A stretch of DNA of 64,000 nt from Sanderia malayensis (taxonomy: Eukaryota; Cnidaria; Scyphozoa; Semaeostomeae; Pelagiidae): the NCBI GenBank assembly GCA_013076295.1, contig RQOL01000876.1, positions 3,224,001-3,288,000 of the forward strand, given 5' to 3'. The translations under genes and the position numbers were made by a program. Below the pieces are notes generated by a model. That model was given only the letters and a program-made list of their open reading frames with translations, was not told where the DNA came from and made no database searches. Below, piece by piece: positions 25,736 to 35,159 of the stretch (position 1 is its first letter; each line of letters starts with the position of its first letter).

Positions 25736-26700
25736 TTACGTCATGAATTCTCCTGCGCAGCAAGATACACGGCGCTGCGCATACACACCCACCTTTACGG
25801 CCTCTAACCCTAACCCTAACCCTAACCCTAACCCTAACCCTAACCCTAACCCTAACCCTAACCCTAACTGATACACCATACACTATCAGTAGCATTACGT
25901 CATGTATACTCCTGCGCAGTAGCCTATATACGGCACTGCGCATACACACCCACCTTTAGGGCAGTCTAACCCTAACCCTAACCCAGCCCTAACCCTAATC
26001 CAGCCCTAACCCTAACCCTAACTGATACACCATACACTATCAGTAGCATTACGTCATGTATACTCCTGCGCAGTAGCCTATATACGGCACTGCGCATACA
26101 CACCCACCTTTAGGGCAGTCTAACCCTAACCCTAACCCAGCCCTAACCCTAACCCAGCCCTAACCCTAATCCAGCCCTAACCCTAACCCTAACTGATACA
26201 CCATGCACTGTCAGTAGCATTACGTCATGTACACCCCTGCGCAGTAGCCTATATATGGCACTGCGCATACACACCCACCTTTACGGCTTCTAACCCTAAC
26301 CGTAACCCTAATCCTAACCTTAACCCCAACCCTAACTGATGCAGCATACACTGTCAGTAGCATTACGTCATGTATACTCCTGCGCAGTAGCTTATATATG
26401 GCACTGCGCATACACACCCACCTTTACGGCTTCTAACCCTAACTCTAACCCTAACCCCAACCCCAACCCTAACCCTAACCGATACGCCATACACTGTCAG
26501 TAGCATTACGTCATGTATACTCCTGCGCAGTAGTCTATATATGGCACTGCGCATACACACCCACCTTTACGGCCTCTAACCCTAACCCTAATTCAGCCCT
26601 AACCCTAACTCTAAGCGATACACCAGACACTGTCAGTACTATTACGTCATGCAAGCTCCCACGTAGTAGCCAATCTAGGGTACTGCGCATACACGGCCTG
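25736..26700. repeat. Composite satellite with interstitial telomeric CCCTAA tracts
   Basis: Seven tandem copies can be followed by the word ACGTCATG at 25738, 25897, 26051, 26222, 26365, 26508 and 26644, so spacing is 136-171 bp. Each full unit has three parts. First is a roughly 70-bp block CATTACGTCATGTATACTCC...CACCCACCTTTA. Second is a variable run of CCCTAA hexamers, the longest being about ten perfect copies at 25807-25867. Third is a short block ending ACTATCAGTAG. Inside the first block TGCGCAGT and ACTGCGCA form an inverted repeat. Hexamer number and CCAGCCC or CCCCAA variants explain most of the length differences. No gene is encoded; the open frames across it are by-products of the repeat. 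Confidence 0.9.
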
Positions 26701-26739
26701 CTTAAGGACATTTATACTACAAATTGATCAAAACATAAA

Positions 26740-26817
26740 GTAGATGTTCTCACCAGGTTTTGAACCAGGGGTCTTGAGCTTTGTGTGCAGGTAAGTTACT
26801 GTTAGTCTACATCACCG
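26740..26817 (-). mobile_element. tRNA-like, probably tRNA-derived SINE or tRNA pseudogene
   Basis: On the minus strand there is an A-box-like TGTAGACTAACAG (26812-26800) and, downstream, the B box GGTTCAAAACC (26766-26756). The B box lies in a T-arm-like CCTGG TTCAAAA CCTGG with four of five pairs. No convincing acceptor stem or anticodon arm is seen, so it is not called a functional tRNA. Confidence 0.42.
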
Positions 26818-27269
26818 CTTCCTGACAGAAGAGAATAGCATAAGGTCAAAGGAATCAACGCACAATACATATAGTCATCCTTCACTCGTTGATATTAGTC
26901 ATCTACCGTTATGCTCTACTTGCGTCATGCCACATTTGAAACTGGCCGGCGCAGCAAATCATTCGGTTATCCTGAAGCTTTTTTTTACACCCCTTCTCCA
27001 TACTCTTCAAGTTGCGGCGTCTTTTCCTTGGACACCCCCATCGGTATTTGTTAGTGATTTTTTTATCTTAATAGCGCTGTTTATCTTTTTCTATTTTATA
27101 TTTTGTTTGCTGTTTTTTTAAAGTACATAATTTAAATCATATTGTAAGCTCAAAAATTACAAACAAACACATTTATGCTGAATCTTAAACAAGAAACATT
27201 TATATTTCCATATCACATTTATAATCATAAAATAAATTGATGGACATTGTGAACTTAATAAATATGTGA
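26818..27269. other. Intergenic, downstream of the VPS4-like gene
   Basis: It is AT-rich with T-runs near 26980 and 27060-27120. No gene was recognised. It holds the 3' UTR of the minus-strand ATPase gene. Confidence 0.35.
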
Positions 27270-28535
27270 CTAAGCTCTCTGTCCAAAAGAAGACGTGAAC
27301 TCTTCGTATTTTGTCAATTCTTCTAAACAAATAGTACTGTGGTTCTTTTCCAAAGCCTTTTCTACATCTCTATACTCAACTGGCCTAGCTTTGACCTGGT
27401 CAGCAGGGATACTTTCAAATCCAATTTGTACAGCACCCACCTCAGATTGGGTACATGGAGAGACAGTTTTACCATCTGTGTTCCATCTCCAATAACATGA
27501 GCTTTCCAACTCTCTTATGGGCTCAAACAATGCATCAGCAATGCATGTTGCTATGTCGCTACCTGAATAGCCTTCCGATTTCTTTAAAATTTTCTCCCAT
27601 TCATCTGTTGTCAGTTTTATTGGAAACGAATTCAGATGAATATCAAACAACTCTCTTCTCGTCTCTGCGTCCGGCAAAGGGATGAAAATTCGCTTCTCAA
27701 ATCGCCTAAGAAAAGCTGTGTCCAGTTCCCAGGGACAATTCGTTGAACCAAGTACAAAAACATCGGAGTTATCCGACGTTTCAACGCCTTCCATCTGCTT
27801 CAGTAATTCTGTTTTTATCCGCCTTGTTTGTTCTTGTTCATTAGAGTTTCTTTTACGACACAAGCCGTCAATCTCGTCTATGAAAATCACAGATCTACCC
27901 GGATTATCTCTGGCATTCCTGAAAAGTTCTTTTATCAGTTTCTCGCTCTCTCCAAACCAACTCGACAAAAGATCTGAGCTGGAAACTGAATAAAACGGCG
28001 ATTCAACCTCTGAGGACAAGGCCTTTGCAATTCTAGACTTTCCTGTACCTGGTGGTCCAAATAGCAGTATCCTCCTCCAAGGCTTTCTTTGACCAACAAA
28101 TAAATGAGGATATTTCAACGGCATAATAACTGCTTCTTTCAGAAGTTTTTTGGCCATGCTTAAGCCTGCGACATCAGAAAATTTTAACTTTCCTTGAGGA
28201 ACAATTGTTGACTCAATGGCACTTCTTCTTTGAGGCCCGTCACCAACATCAATCTTTTGCTTTTTCTTCGTTACTTCTTCCTCTTGTACTTCGCTTTGTT
28301 CACAAATATTTGACGCATATTTTTTCACAAGAAGGCAAATTTCTCTCAAGCCTTCCTTCCTTCTCAAGCAGTATTCAAATCGGTGTAAACTATGAAGCTT
28401 ATTTACAACTGAAGTTAATATATTATCCTTATTATTGTAACTCTGTGGTCCAACAGATAAAATGCACTCAATAAAATTACTTATCTCTCTATAATGTTCT
28501 AATACGCTTTCATTAGCATCCATTATTTGTTGCAT
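27270..28535 (-). CDS. VPS4-like AAA ATPase, intronless
   Basis: A single uninterrupted 421-codon frame starts at a true ATG. The AAA module follows the VPS4 pattern: FSDVAGLSMAKKLLKEAVIMP (about 119-139), Walker A GPPGTGKS (160-167), the pore-loop region SSWFGESEKL (191-200), Walker B VIFIDEID (216-223), and the arginine-finger segment LRRFEKRIFIPLP. The C-terminal helix is close to VPS4 (LTKYEEFTSSFGQ). VPS4 disassembles ESCRT-III on endosomes and at abscission sites. Residues 1-110 are helical, with a Lys-rich patch near 89-94, and lack clear similarity to the VPS4 MIT domain. The absence of introns among intron-rich neighbours suggests a retrocopy. Catalytic motifs are intact, so the protein is likely active. 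VPS4-related is firm; orthology to VPS4A/B is not claimed. Confidence 0.85.
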   Translation of the reverse strand: MQQIMDANESVLEHYREISNFIECILSVGPQSYNNKDNILTSVVNKLHSLHRFEYCLRRKEGLREICLLVKKYASNICEQSEVQEEEVTKKKQKIDVGDGPQRRSAIESTIVPQGKLKFSDVAGLSMAKKLLKEAVIMPLKYPHLFVGQRKPWRRILLFGPPGTGKSRIAKALSSEVESPFYSVSSSDLLSSWFGESEKLIKELFRNARDNPGRSVIFIDEIDGLCRKRNSNEQEQTRRIKTELLKQMEGVETSDNSDVFVLGSTNCPWELDTAFLRRFEKRIFIPLPDAETRRELFDIHLNSFPIKLTTDEWEKILKKSEGYSGSDIATCIADALFEPIRELESSCYWRWNTDGKTVSPCTQSEVGAVQIGFESIPADQVKARPVEYRDVEKALEKNHSTICLEELTKYEEFTSSFGQRA

Positions 28536-29119
28536 TTAAAAACAAAAATTGTTTTATACCAAACCAATGCAAATGAAATATTCAAAACAAACCACGCGAT
28601 ATCAGAAGCGCTTAATTTTCGCGCCAAAAACATCTGAATCGAGAAGCTTGGACCCCACACAATTTTTTTACACAAACACGTGTTCGCCTCCCCACGTGGT
28701 GTTTGCAAAAAAAGCCAACAGCGATGTTGCAAATTAAAATTCAATTCTTTGGATTAAATAAGGTAGGTTTTTATGTTTGATCTGACATTATAAAATTATC
28801 TTTATGAGTCTTATATATATGTATACTTTTTACTTTGCGATATAAGCGCATGCTGTCATTTTGTATCTGCTTAGACCTGTCACCCCCGCTGAAAAAATAT
28901 AAAAAACATAACAATACCAAAACACGACAACGTGGCCTTTGCAAAATATAGATATTTATATATTTAATAAACATTCTGTGAAAACCTGGTTATGCAAAAT
29001 TCCCAAACCAACGAGTTTTATCAATCACTGTAAATATAGTGCAGTAATACGATCCCATTTCAACAATATGACATCTTTCCAGCTTTCGAAAACATTACAA
29101 TTTGAAACTGCAGTCGCCA
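28536..29119. other. Intergenic, no gene seen
   Basis: Only short unconserved frames are present. It covers the presumed promoter of the VPS4-like gene and the 3' UTR of the phospholipase gene. Confidence 0.35.
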
Positions 29120-29747
29120 TTACTTGCAATGCCCATCATAGCGATAATTAATGAATTGTTTGTGGTACTTTTTATCCGTGAGACATCTTGCCAATGCTTT
29201 ATCACATTCACACACAAAACGTTGACATGTGTAAGCCTGGTCAACTGGGAAAACAAACATTATTATTTTTAGAGGCTGATTAAATAAGAGTTTCTAGCCC
29301 GTTTGTAACTTTAGCCGGGGGGAAAGTCATCTCTCGACGTACAGTCTTGTGGTAAACAACGATATTTTCCACTTGTAGATACAGTCATAGAAACCCTGCT
29401 GCCAACCCAAATAAATCTTTTCGAAAATACTTACAGCAGCTTCCGTTGTTGTGAGCATAATACTCAACGTAGGGATGACAGCGAGTGTTGAATTTTCCCT
29501 TGCGCTTTGCTCTGTCATAACAATGGTCATGATGCATACAGCAGTTGTCTATTTCATCAGCGGGGCTGCCCCATCCCCCAGGACCACAAAAGCATCCGTA
29601 ATCTACAAACTCCAAACAACCAATGCTCCACTTGAACCTTTTGTAGTGGTCAACCAGGTCACAAAGCTGCAAAAGATTTGCCTCCGTCCCAATATCATGA
29701 TAACGAATCGTAAATAACAGCAAGCAGGTTGCAAATATCAGCTTCAT
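29120..29747 (-). CDS. Secreted phospholipase A2 (group I/II-like fold)
   Basis: Two exons, 29747-29435 and 29244-29120, join in phase (TGC T + TT) to give about 145 residues. I use the ATG at 29747; the frame also extends three codons to a TTG. An N-terminal hydrophobic signal peptide is clear ([14 protein letters not shown]). The calcium-loop motif YGCFCGPGG and the catalytic [10 protein letters not shown] (His-Asp) are intact. The second exon supplies the [12 protein letters not shown] helix that carries the second active-site Asp. The many cysteines fit the disulfide framework of secreted PLA2s, which hydrolyse sn-2 ester bonds of phospholipids with calcium. Secreted PLA2s serve digestion, immunity or, in some animals, venom; sequence alone does not decide which. 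Confidence 0.9.
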
Positions 29748-30271
29748 AACGGGCAAGATCGACGTTTTCTGTTATTCTATTCTTTTGCCACAAAGAGAAA
29801 TAAATAAGAGTGAAATGAAAACAAATGGAAAATGCGTCATAAAAGTTCACGAGTCACATGACCATCAGTTGATAACTCAACTCAAAACTCAAAGGTCGTT
29901 ACAGCCTCCTTTTGTGATGCCAGGGGGTAGAGCAAAAGCAATCCCACGAAAGAAACGTAATTTCGCAACATTATTTGTCTGGTCTCTCTAGCATAAATAC
30001 TCAGAATGCAAACCTTGAATCTAGCGACCATAACATTACCTAAGGCAAAAATCTACAGTCAAATGACAACCAAGCGTCCAGCTCCTGGACTGTAGGCCAC
30101 ATTTTCTAAAAATGTTCCAATTCTCACAAATGTCCCTTTTATACTCTGCCCCTCCCCTCTTATAGTCTCTTTTGAAGCTGGGTTCAGGTTCAGGTTCAGG
30201 TTCAGGTGGTTTTGAAGCTGTTGCCTTTGTATCGGCAGCCTCGTTTTGTTAGTTATTGTGTCATTGTTAGT
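29748..30271. other. Intergenic with a short hexamer repeat
   Basis: It holds the presumed promoter of the PLA2 gene. Four GGTTCA hexamers occur at 30181-30204, flanked on both sides by TTTTGAAGCTG. Nothing else is recognised. Confidence 0.5.
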
Positions 30272-31490
30272 GTTTTTTTTTTTTTTTTTTTTTTTTTGAT
30301 CTTACTATTTTTTGTCCATTTTTTCAATTGTGGATTTTCTCTTTTTCCACATGTTCAAAAGCATTTCTTTCTTTTCTTCCATATTTTTGTTTTCGAATAC
30401 GAATTTTCCAACTATGTTGTCTTTATTTTCTGTTTTATATAAATATTTCTGCCATCTTTCATTTATTAATCCTGGGCATTCCAATAGAAAGTGTTCTAAA
30501 TCTTCGTTCACGTTCATGTCACAAATGTTGCATTGGACTTTCCCGTTGGTATGTGTTGAGAATGTCAATTCTCTCTGATTCTTTGTTACGAGTGACCGAG
30601 ACAACTCAGAAGAAAAAGTCTGTCTTTGAATTTTATATGTAATTGACAAAACTAAACTAACGATACATTGCAAGATCCAGTTCACATTTTAAGAGTCTGC
30701 AGATCAAATTAAACAATTTCACTTATACGTTTGTACAAGGAACTACAAATTTATCATCCAATCAATGTTACAGAATTAAGGTACGTAAGTATAGGTTCGA
30801 CCAATGAAATTTAAGTATATCTATTACGAATTAAGGTGGTGGCTGTGATTAATACATGAATAACTACGGCTATTTCCTGATCTCGTTTTCGGAAAGAGGC
30901 TATGACGTAAATATGAATAAATGAATAAGAAAAAATAAGTTAGTAAAATTTGCTTCCTAGCGGCGCTCGCATGGAATGCTGGGAAACCCAACATATGTCT
31001 GTTTCGTATATTGAGTGGTAATGAATTTGTTCGTGCTAACAACAATAACTTCGAGCTCCATCTATTATCATAGATGCTCTCTTCCTTTATTTCCTTTTTC
31101 CAGTTTCTATATATCGTTAAGCTTGATTTTGTTTCGATTTCTTTCCTCCATGTTTCACTATCCCATTTTCTCAATCTCTCTTTTATTTCCTTTTTGCTTA
31201 ATTTTTCCGTTTCCAGGGTCGTTATATTGGTTTCTTCAAGATATTTATTTAGTGTCGCTGTCCATTTATTCTTTTTATCTTCTTTTGTTTTTCTCAGGAT
31301 GTTTTTGAGTAATGTATTTTTCCCTGTTGTAATATTTTGAACCAAATTTATTTTTGATTCAATTATCCTTGTTTTCATTAATGACGCTCCTATTTCGCTT
31401 CCGGGCGCTTTCTTATTCCTCCGGGTGCTGCCGCTGCGGCTTGTTGTCGCTGCGTTGGAGCGGATAATATTACATAGGGGAAGTGGAAGC
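30272..31490 (-). mobile_element. 5'-truncated non-LTR retrotransposon (LINE) relic
   Basis: On the minus strand two open pieces (31495-30824 and 30685-30305) encode the region C-terminal to a reverse transcriptase. The first ends with a SKLLLLARTNSLPLNIRNRH-type stretch. The second has CNICDMNVNEDLEHFLLECP, a CCHC motif usual at the C-end of LINE proteins, and a Lys/Glu-rich tail. A run of 25 T on the plus strand (30273-30297) is the element's poly(A) tail. The reverse transcriptase core and endonuclease are absent, so the copy is dead. The roughly 350-430 bp between the pieces, including a GC-rich start near 30960-30985, probably represents a nested insertion or rearrangement. Confidence 0.68.
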
Positions 31491-31734
31491 TTCAAGTGAA
31501 CATTGGTACTTCCGTTTGAAAGGGCTGTTGCCTGGAATTATATGTGGCTGTGTGAATGGGTGGAGTTTGATAACAAACATTCATTTGACTAATCGCCTAT
31601 TTGATGATTAACAGAATAATAGCTGTTCAATATCGGTGACACAAAAGGACATCATACGGAAATATCCACAAACTCTTTTTTAGTCGTTGGCTGGCTTTAT
31701 ACTTCATCATTTAGGCCACTTTTCTAAATTTGAA

Positions 31735-32844
31735 ATGGCGGATGCAAATGTTCTTGTCTTGGGTGGATGTGGGTTTGTTGGAAGGAATTTAGTTGCCTAC
31801 TTAGTCGAGAACAATCTTGCTAAGAAGATACGTGTGGCTGACAAAGTTCCACCACAAACTGCCTGGTTAAACGAAAACCACAAGGGTATTTTTGGAGACG
31901 AAAGGGTTGAATTTCAACAAGTTAATTTACTGAATCAAAGTCATGTGGACAAGGCATTTTCCCCTTCCAACGATGGTGATGTTTTTGATTATGTTATTAA
32001 TTGTGGTTCTGGGATAAGGTATGGCCAAACTGCTGACGTCTATGAGGAAAGTGTCTATAAGCTCAACATAAACTGTGCCAAGAAAGCTGCAGAGTTGAAT
32101 GTGAAGAGGTATATAGAATTATCTACTGGTCAGATTTATTCTAGTGACAAAAAGGCAAGTAATGAAGAGTCCAAAGAATCCCCATGGACTTTAATAGCAA
32201 AGTATAAGCTCAAAGTTGACGAGGAGTTGAAAACAATCCCAGGCTTGAATTATGTTATCCTGCGACCTGCCATCACGTACGGCATTGGTGATATCATTGG
32301 ATTGACACCAAGGCTTATAATTGGTGCAGTGTACAAGCAACTGGGCGAGAAAATGAAGCTCTTGTGGACCAAAGACCTGAAAATGAACACGGTTAATGTC
32401 AAAGATGTTGCACGGGCAATCTGGTTCCTCTGCACGGAGGGCAAGAATCACGAAGTATACAACCTTGCAGATAAAGATGAAACAACTCAAGGAAAGATAA
32501 GTGATCTTGTTTGTCAGATTTTTGGTATTGAATATGATTTCTTGGGTTCTATAGTTTCAAACATGGCACGAATGAACATGACAGATGTTGTGGAAGATTC
32601 TAATGATAAGCATCTGGCACCTTGGTCAGAGGCATGCTCGAAAGATGGTATTTCAAACACTCCACTCAGCCCATACCTGGACAAAGAGCTTCTCTACAAC
32701 AACAATCTGCACGTTGATGGTACAAAGATTGAGAAGCTGGGTTTTGTTTACGAGTATCCAGTTATCAAAACTGAATACTTAAGAGAAGTTGTTGATGATT
32801 ACGTTGTGCTGGGAGTGTTTCCTCCATCATTGGCTGGCAAGTAG
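31735..32844 (+). CDS. Extended short-chain dehydrogenase/reductase (NAD-dependent epimerase/dehydratase family)
   Basis: This is a single-exon 369-codon frame. The upstream 16 codons start at a TTG, so I use the ATG at 31735. The N-terminus has the Rossmann motif GGCGFVG (residues 10-16). The structural core follows the epimerase family, with VINCGSGIRYG, an ELSTGQIY strand (128-135) and LRPAITYGIGD (176-186). Where the catalytic YxxxK is expected, the sequence reads KYKLK (156-160), so the usual Tyr-Lys spacing is altered. No signal peptide or membrane segment is seen, suggesting a soluble protein. The substrate is unknown. It converges with the DOK-like gene, with 644 bp between their stop codons. 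Confidence 0.85.
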   Translation: MADANVLVLGGCGFVGRNLVAYLVENNLAKKIRVADKVPPQTAWLNENHKGIFGDERVEFQQVNLLNQSHVDKAFSPSNDGDVFDYVINCGSGIRYGQTADVYEESVYKLNINCAKKAAELNVKRYIELSTGQIYSSDKKASNEESKESPWTLIAKYKLKVDEELKTIPGLNYVILRPAITYGIGDIIGLTPRLIIGAVYKQLGEKMKLLWTKDLKMNTVNVKDVARAIWFLCTEGKNHEVYNLADKDETTQGKISDLVCQIFGIEYDFLGSIVSNMARMNMTDVVEDSNDKHLAPWSEACSKDGISNTPLSPYLDKELLYNNNLHVDGTKIEKLGFVYEYPVIKTEYLREVVDDYVVLGVFPPSLAGK

Positions 32845-33488
32845 TGAACTTTAAGCAGACTTTACAGATTAGAACAGATCCAATAATTCTGATAGAACTT
32901 TGAGAGAATAATTGAACTTTAGTTTTGATGCTTGGTGAATAATTATCAACAAATTGTATCATTAATGTTAAATAAGTACTGCTAAATCGTAACAGTTTCT
33001 AAGTGAGAGGCTTAAATTGCAAAAAATACAAGAATTGGAAATGATATTAATAATGCTATTTAATATTGAATTTGAGCAAAAATATGTATACCAATCTATC
33101 TTCTCAATTTTTTCATTTTAAGCTCTTAATGCCCATTGGCTTGCTGTTACAATTATGATGTTAAGTCAATATGAGAAATATGGAAACTTAAATATACCAT
33201 AAAAGCTCTGCTAATGCCCGAGGGGGTGACTTATATAATTCCTGATGTTCTAGGGGGTGTGCTTAATGTAATTCTAAAACAAACTTCGTAAAATAACTAC
33301 AAAATAACTCTCTTGAGCTTTTATGCTTTGATCAATTTCATCAGTGTTTGAAATTTCAAAAACAAAAGGGGGCATATGGAGGGGGTCCTAATTTATGATT
33401 TTGTTTTAAAATAGGGTGCTTATTAGAATATTTAGAGCATATGTAAGAATATAAATGAAAACTCAAGCATAGATTAAATAACTACAAA
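32845..33488. other. Convergent intergenic/3' UTR region
   Basis: It is AT-rich with no coding signal. It is shared by the 3' ends of the SDR gene (plus) and the DOK-like gene (minus). Confidence 0.4.
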
Positions 33489-34662
33489 TCAATCTGGAGG
33501 TATTGGAGGAAGAGGACGAAGCCCAAATTCATCATTATCATTATCGTCAGCAGATGAATGCTCTCTTTTTTGAGTTGCTATCAGTTCAGCATAGTTTTGA
33601 ATAATTTTATTGATCCTTTCTCCCTCTTTTGTTCTAAATGCAAACTTTCCTTCGCCAGTGTCACAATGCCTAGATAGAATTAGAAAGTTTTATAAAAGGT
33701 GTCTCAAAATGTCTTGAACATTATCAAATAAGATTCCACCCATATCCACAAATGATTACCTGCCGGTTTCGAGCAAGAATTTATTCTGATCATGGCCAAA
33801 TCTGCGCAGTGTAGCAATGGGCCAGGATGCAAGAAACATTTCTGGGTCTTTTAAATCGTGCAGCTCAACGTGAGTTGGTGTAATCTGCAGGCTACATTGG
33901 CCAGATACATTGAGGTTTGCAGATGGTAGCAGAGTTAGCTCAAAACAATCTGAAATAAAAGCAAATTGGTTACAAATGCAATTCTCCTTATCAAATTACG
34001 TTTCGTTTTACAGCAAAGCTTGCAAACTGCAAATTTAAAACCTCGTGTATCTGTGACTTTATTATCATCTGTTGATTCATCTGTGATATGTTCTGTTTTA
34101 ATGTTATACTCTGCTGTTTCAAGAACATCGGTTTCCTCTTCTACTTTGTCTTCTTTGAAGCAGAGTTGCTGCAAACAGTCATGCCATTCTTTCAACTGAG
34201 ATTCGGATTCAAAAACAAGTATTTCTGTCCTTCCGTTTTTGAACTTCATTTCCAAGCCATTTGTTGAATTAGACTTACGAGCGAAGTCTAAACTAGTGAT
34301 GGGATCTAGTGAAATAACACGACAACTTTCATTTTTCTTTTTGTTTACTTCCTTCTTGAATAATTTAATGCTTTTCTCTGGAGATTTCTCCAGAACTGCC
34401 CACTTTTTCGTCCACTTCTGCAAAATAAAAAATTGTTTTTGCATTGCTTTTCAAGCATAAACATGACCAACAATACTTCTTTTTGAAGCATCCACCATCA
34501 TCAAAAACAAAATTATTGCATGAGACTTTGTTATATGTATTGTATTGCGGTAATGTCATTTGATCTACTCACCGAAAATATACGAGACGTCACTTTGAGA
34601 TATCCTTCCTTCAAAACAACTCTGCTTAAATCTGCAGTTCTTGGATCATAAGCTGCAGCCAT
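33489..34662 (-). CDS. DOK-family adaptor (PH domain plus IRS-type PTB domain)
   Basis: Four exons (34662-34573, 34417-34042, 33949-33760, 33669-33489) join in phase to give 278 residues. The N-terminus MAAAYDPRTADLSRVVLKEG leads into a PH domain (about 18-120) with KEGYLKV, KKWAVLE and the terminal helix LKEWHDCLQQL. A short acidic linker follows. The IRS-type PTB domain (about 156-250) has HVELHD, ASWPIATLRRFGHDQNKFLLETGRHC and a Gly-Glu-Gly-Lys-Phe-Ala-Phe strand. Such proteins bind phosphotyrosine NPxY motifs of receptor tyrosine kinases at the membrane. The protein stops soon after the PTB domain with RPLPPIPPD, so the long Tyr-rich tail of vertebrate DOK1/2 is missing. DOK is the best fit; a short IRS relative is possible. 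Confidence 0.84.
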
Positions 34663-35159
34663 TTTTCTTAAAACCTAAACAACATTCCTTGCACAGTGTG
34701 GGGCCTAAAATGGTGTGGCCTAAAGTTTAATCCATCTTCGCTATCACAAAATAACTTGGCGAAAATTGATGTTTTCCAGGCTCTTTTATTTAAATAGGTA
34801 AATAGTATTCATTCTCCTCATTTGGCGACGTTTGAAAATTTTATTCAATTTAATTTTAAATTTTTCTTTCACTCATGCCGAAGGGTATGTGATCTTATGA
34901 TCATTTACCTTTCTTTCATAATCAGAATCAGCTGAAGCATCAGACACGACAGACTCATACACGACAAGCATCGGACTGCCAGACTCGACACGACAGCTTC
35001 ATGCAACGCCTATTACTATGACAACATGCAATATCAATAGTTCAAAATGGACGAGAAGTTTGAATTGCAAACAAGCTTATTTTGTTGATTATCTTGGTGA
35101 AGCAATACTTAATTTCGTTTTAACAGTGTCAAGTTTAAGTTATTTGGAGGCAGCCTAGA
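34663..35159. promoter_or_regulatory. Head-to-head intergenic region of the DOK-like gene and HYDIN
   Basis: About 500 bp separates the two divergent start codons, so both promoters must lie here or overlap the first exons. A run of ACGACAG/ACACGAC-like repeats lies at 34943-34998. I did not find a convincing RFX X-box, the usual element of ciliary genes. Confidence 0.5.

Noticed and set aside
25644..26560. Several minus-strand open frames with repeated MCMRSA(V/I)Y...RVRVRV sequence
   Set aside because: They are translations of the telomeric satellite; the RVRVRV runs are the CCCTAA hexamers read on the minus strand.
26740..26817. Functional tRNA gene
   Set aside because: A and B boxes are present, but no acceptor stem or anticodon arm could be formed by eye.
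30206..30642. Plus-strand hydrophobic open frames with poly-Phe
   Set aside because: They are the antisense of the LINE poly(A) tail and its Lys-rich C-terminus.
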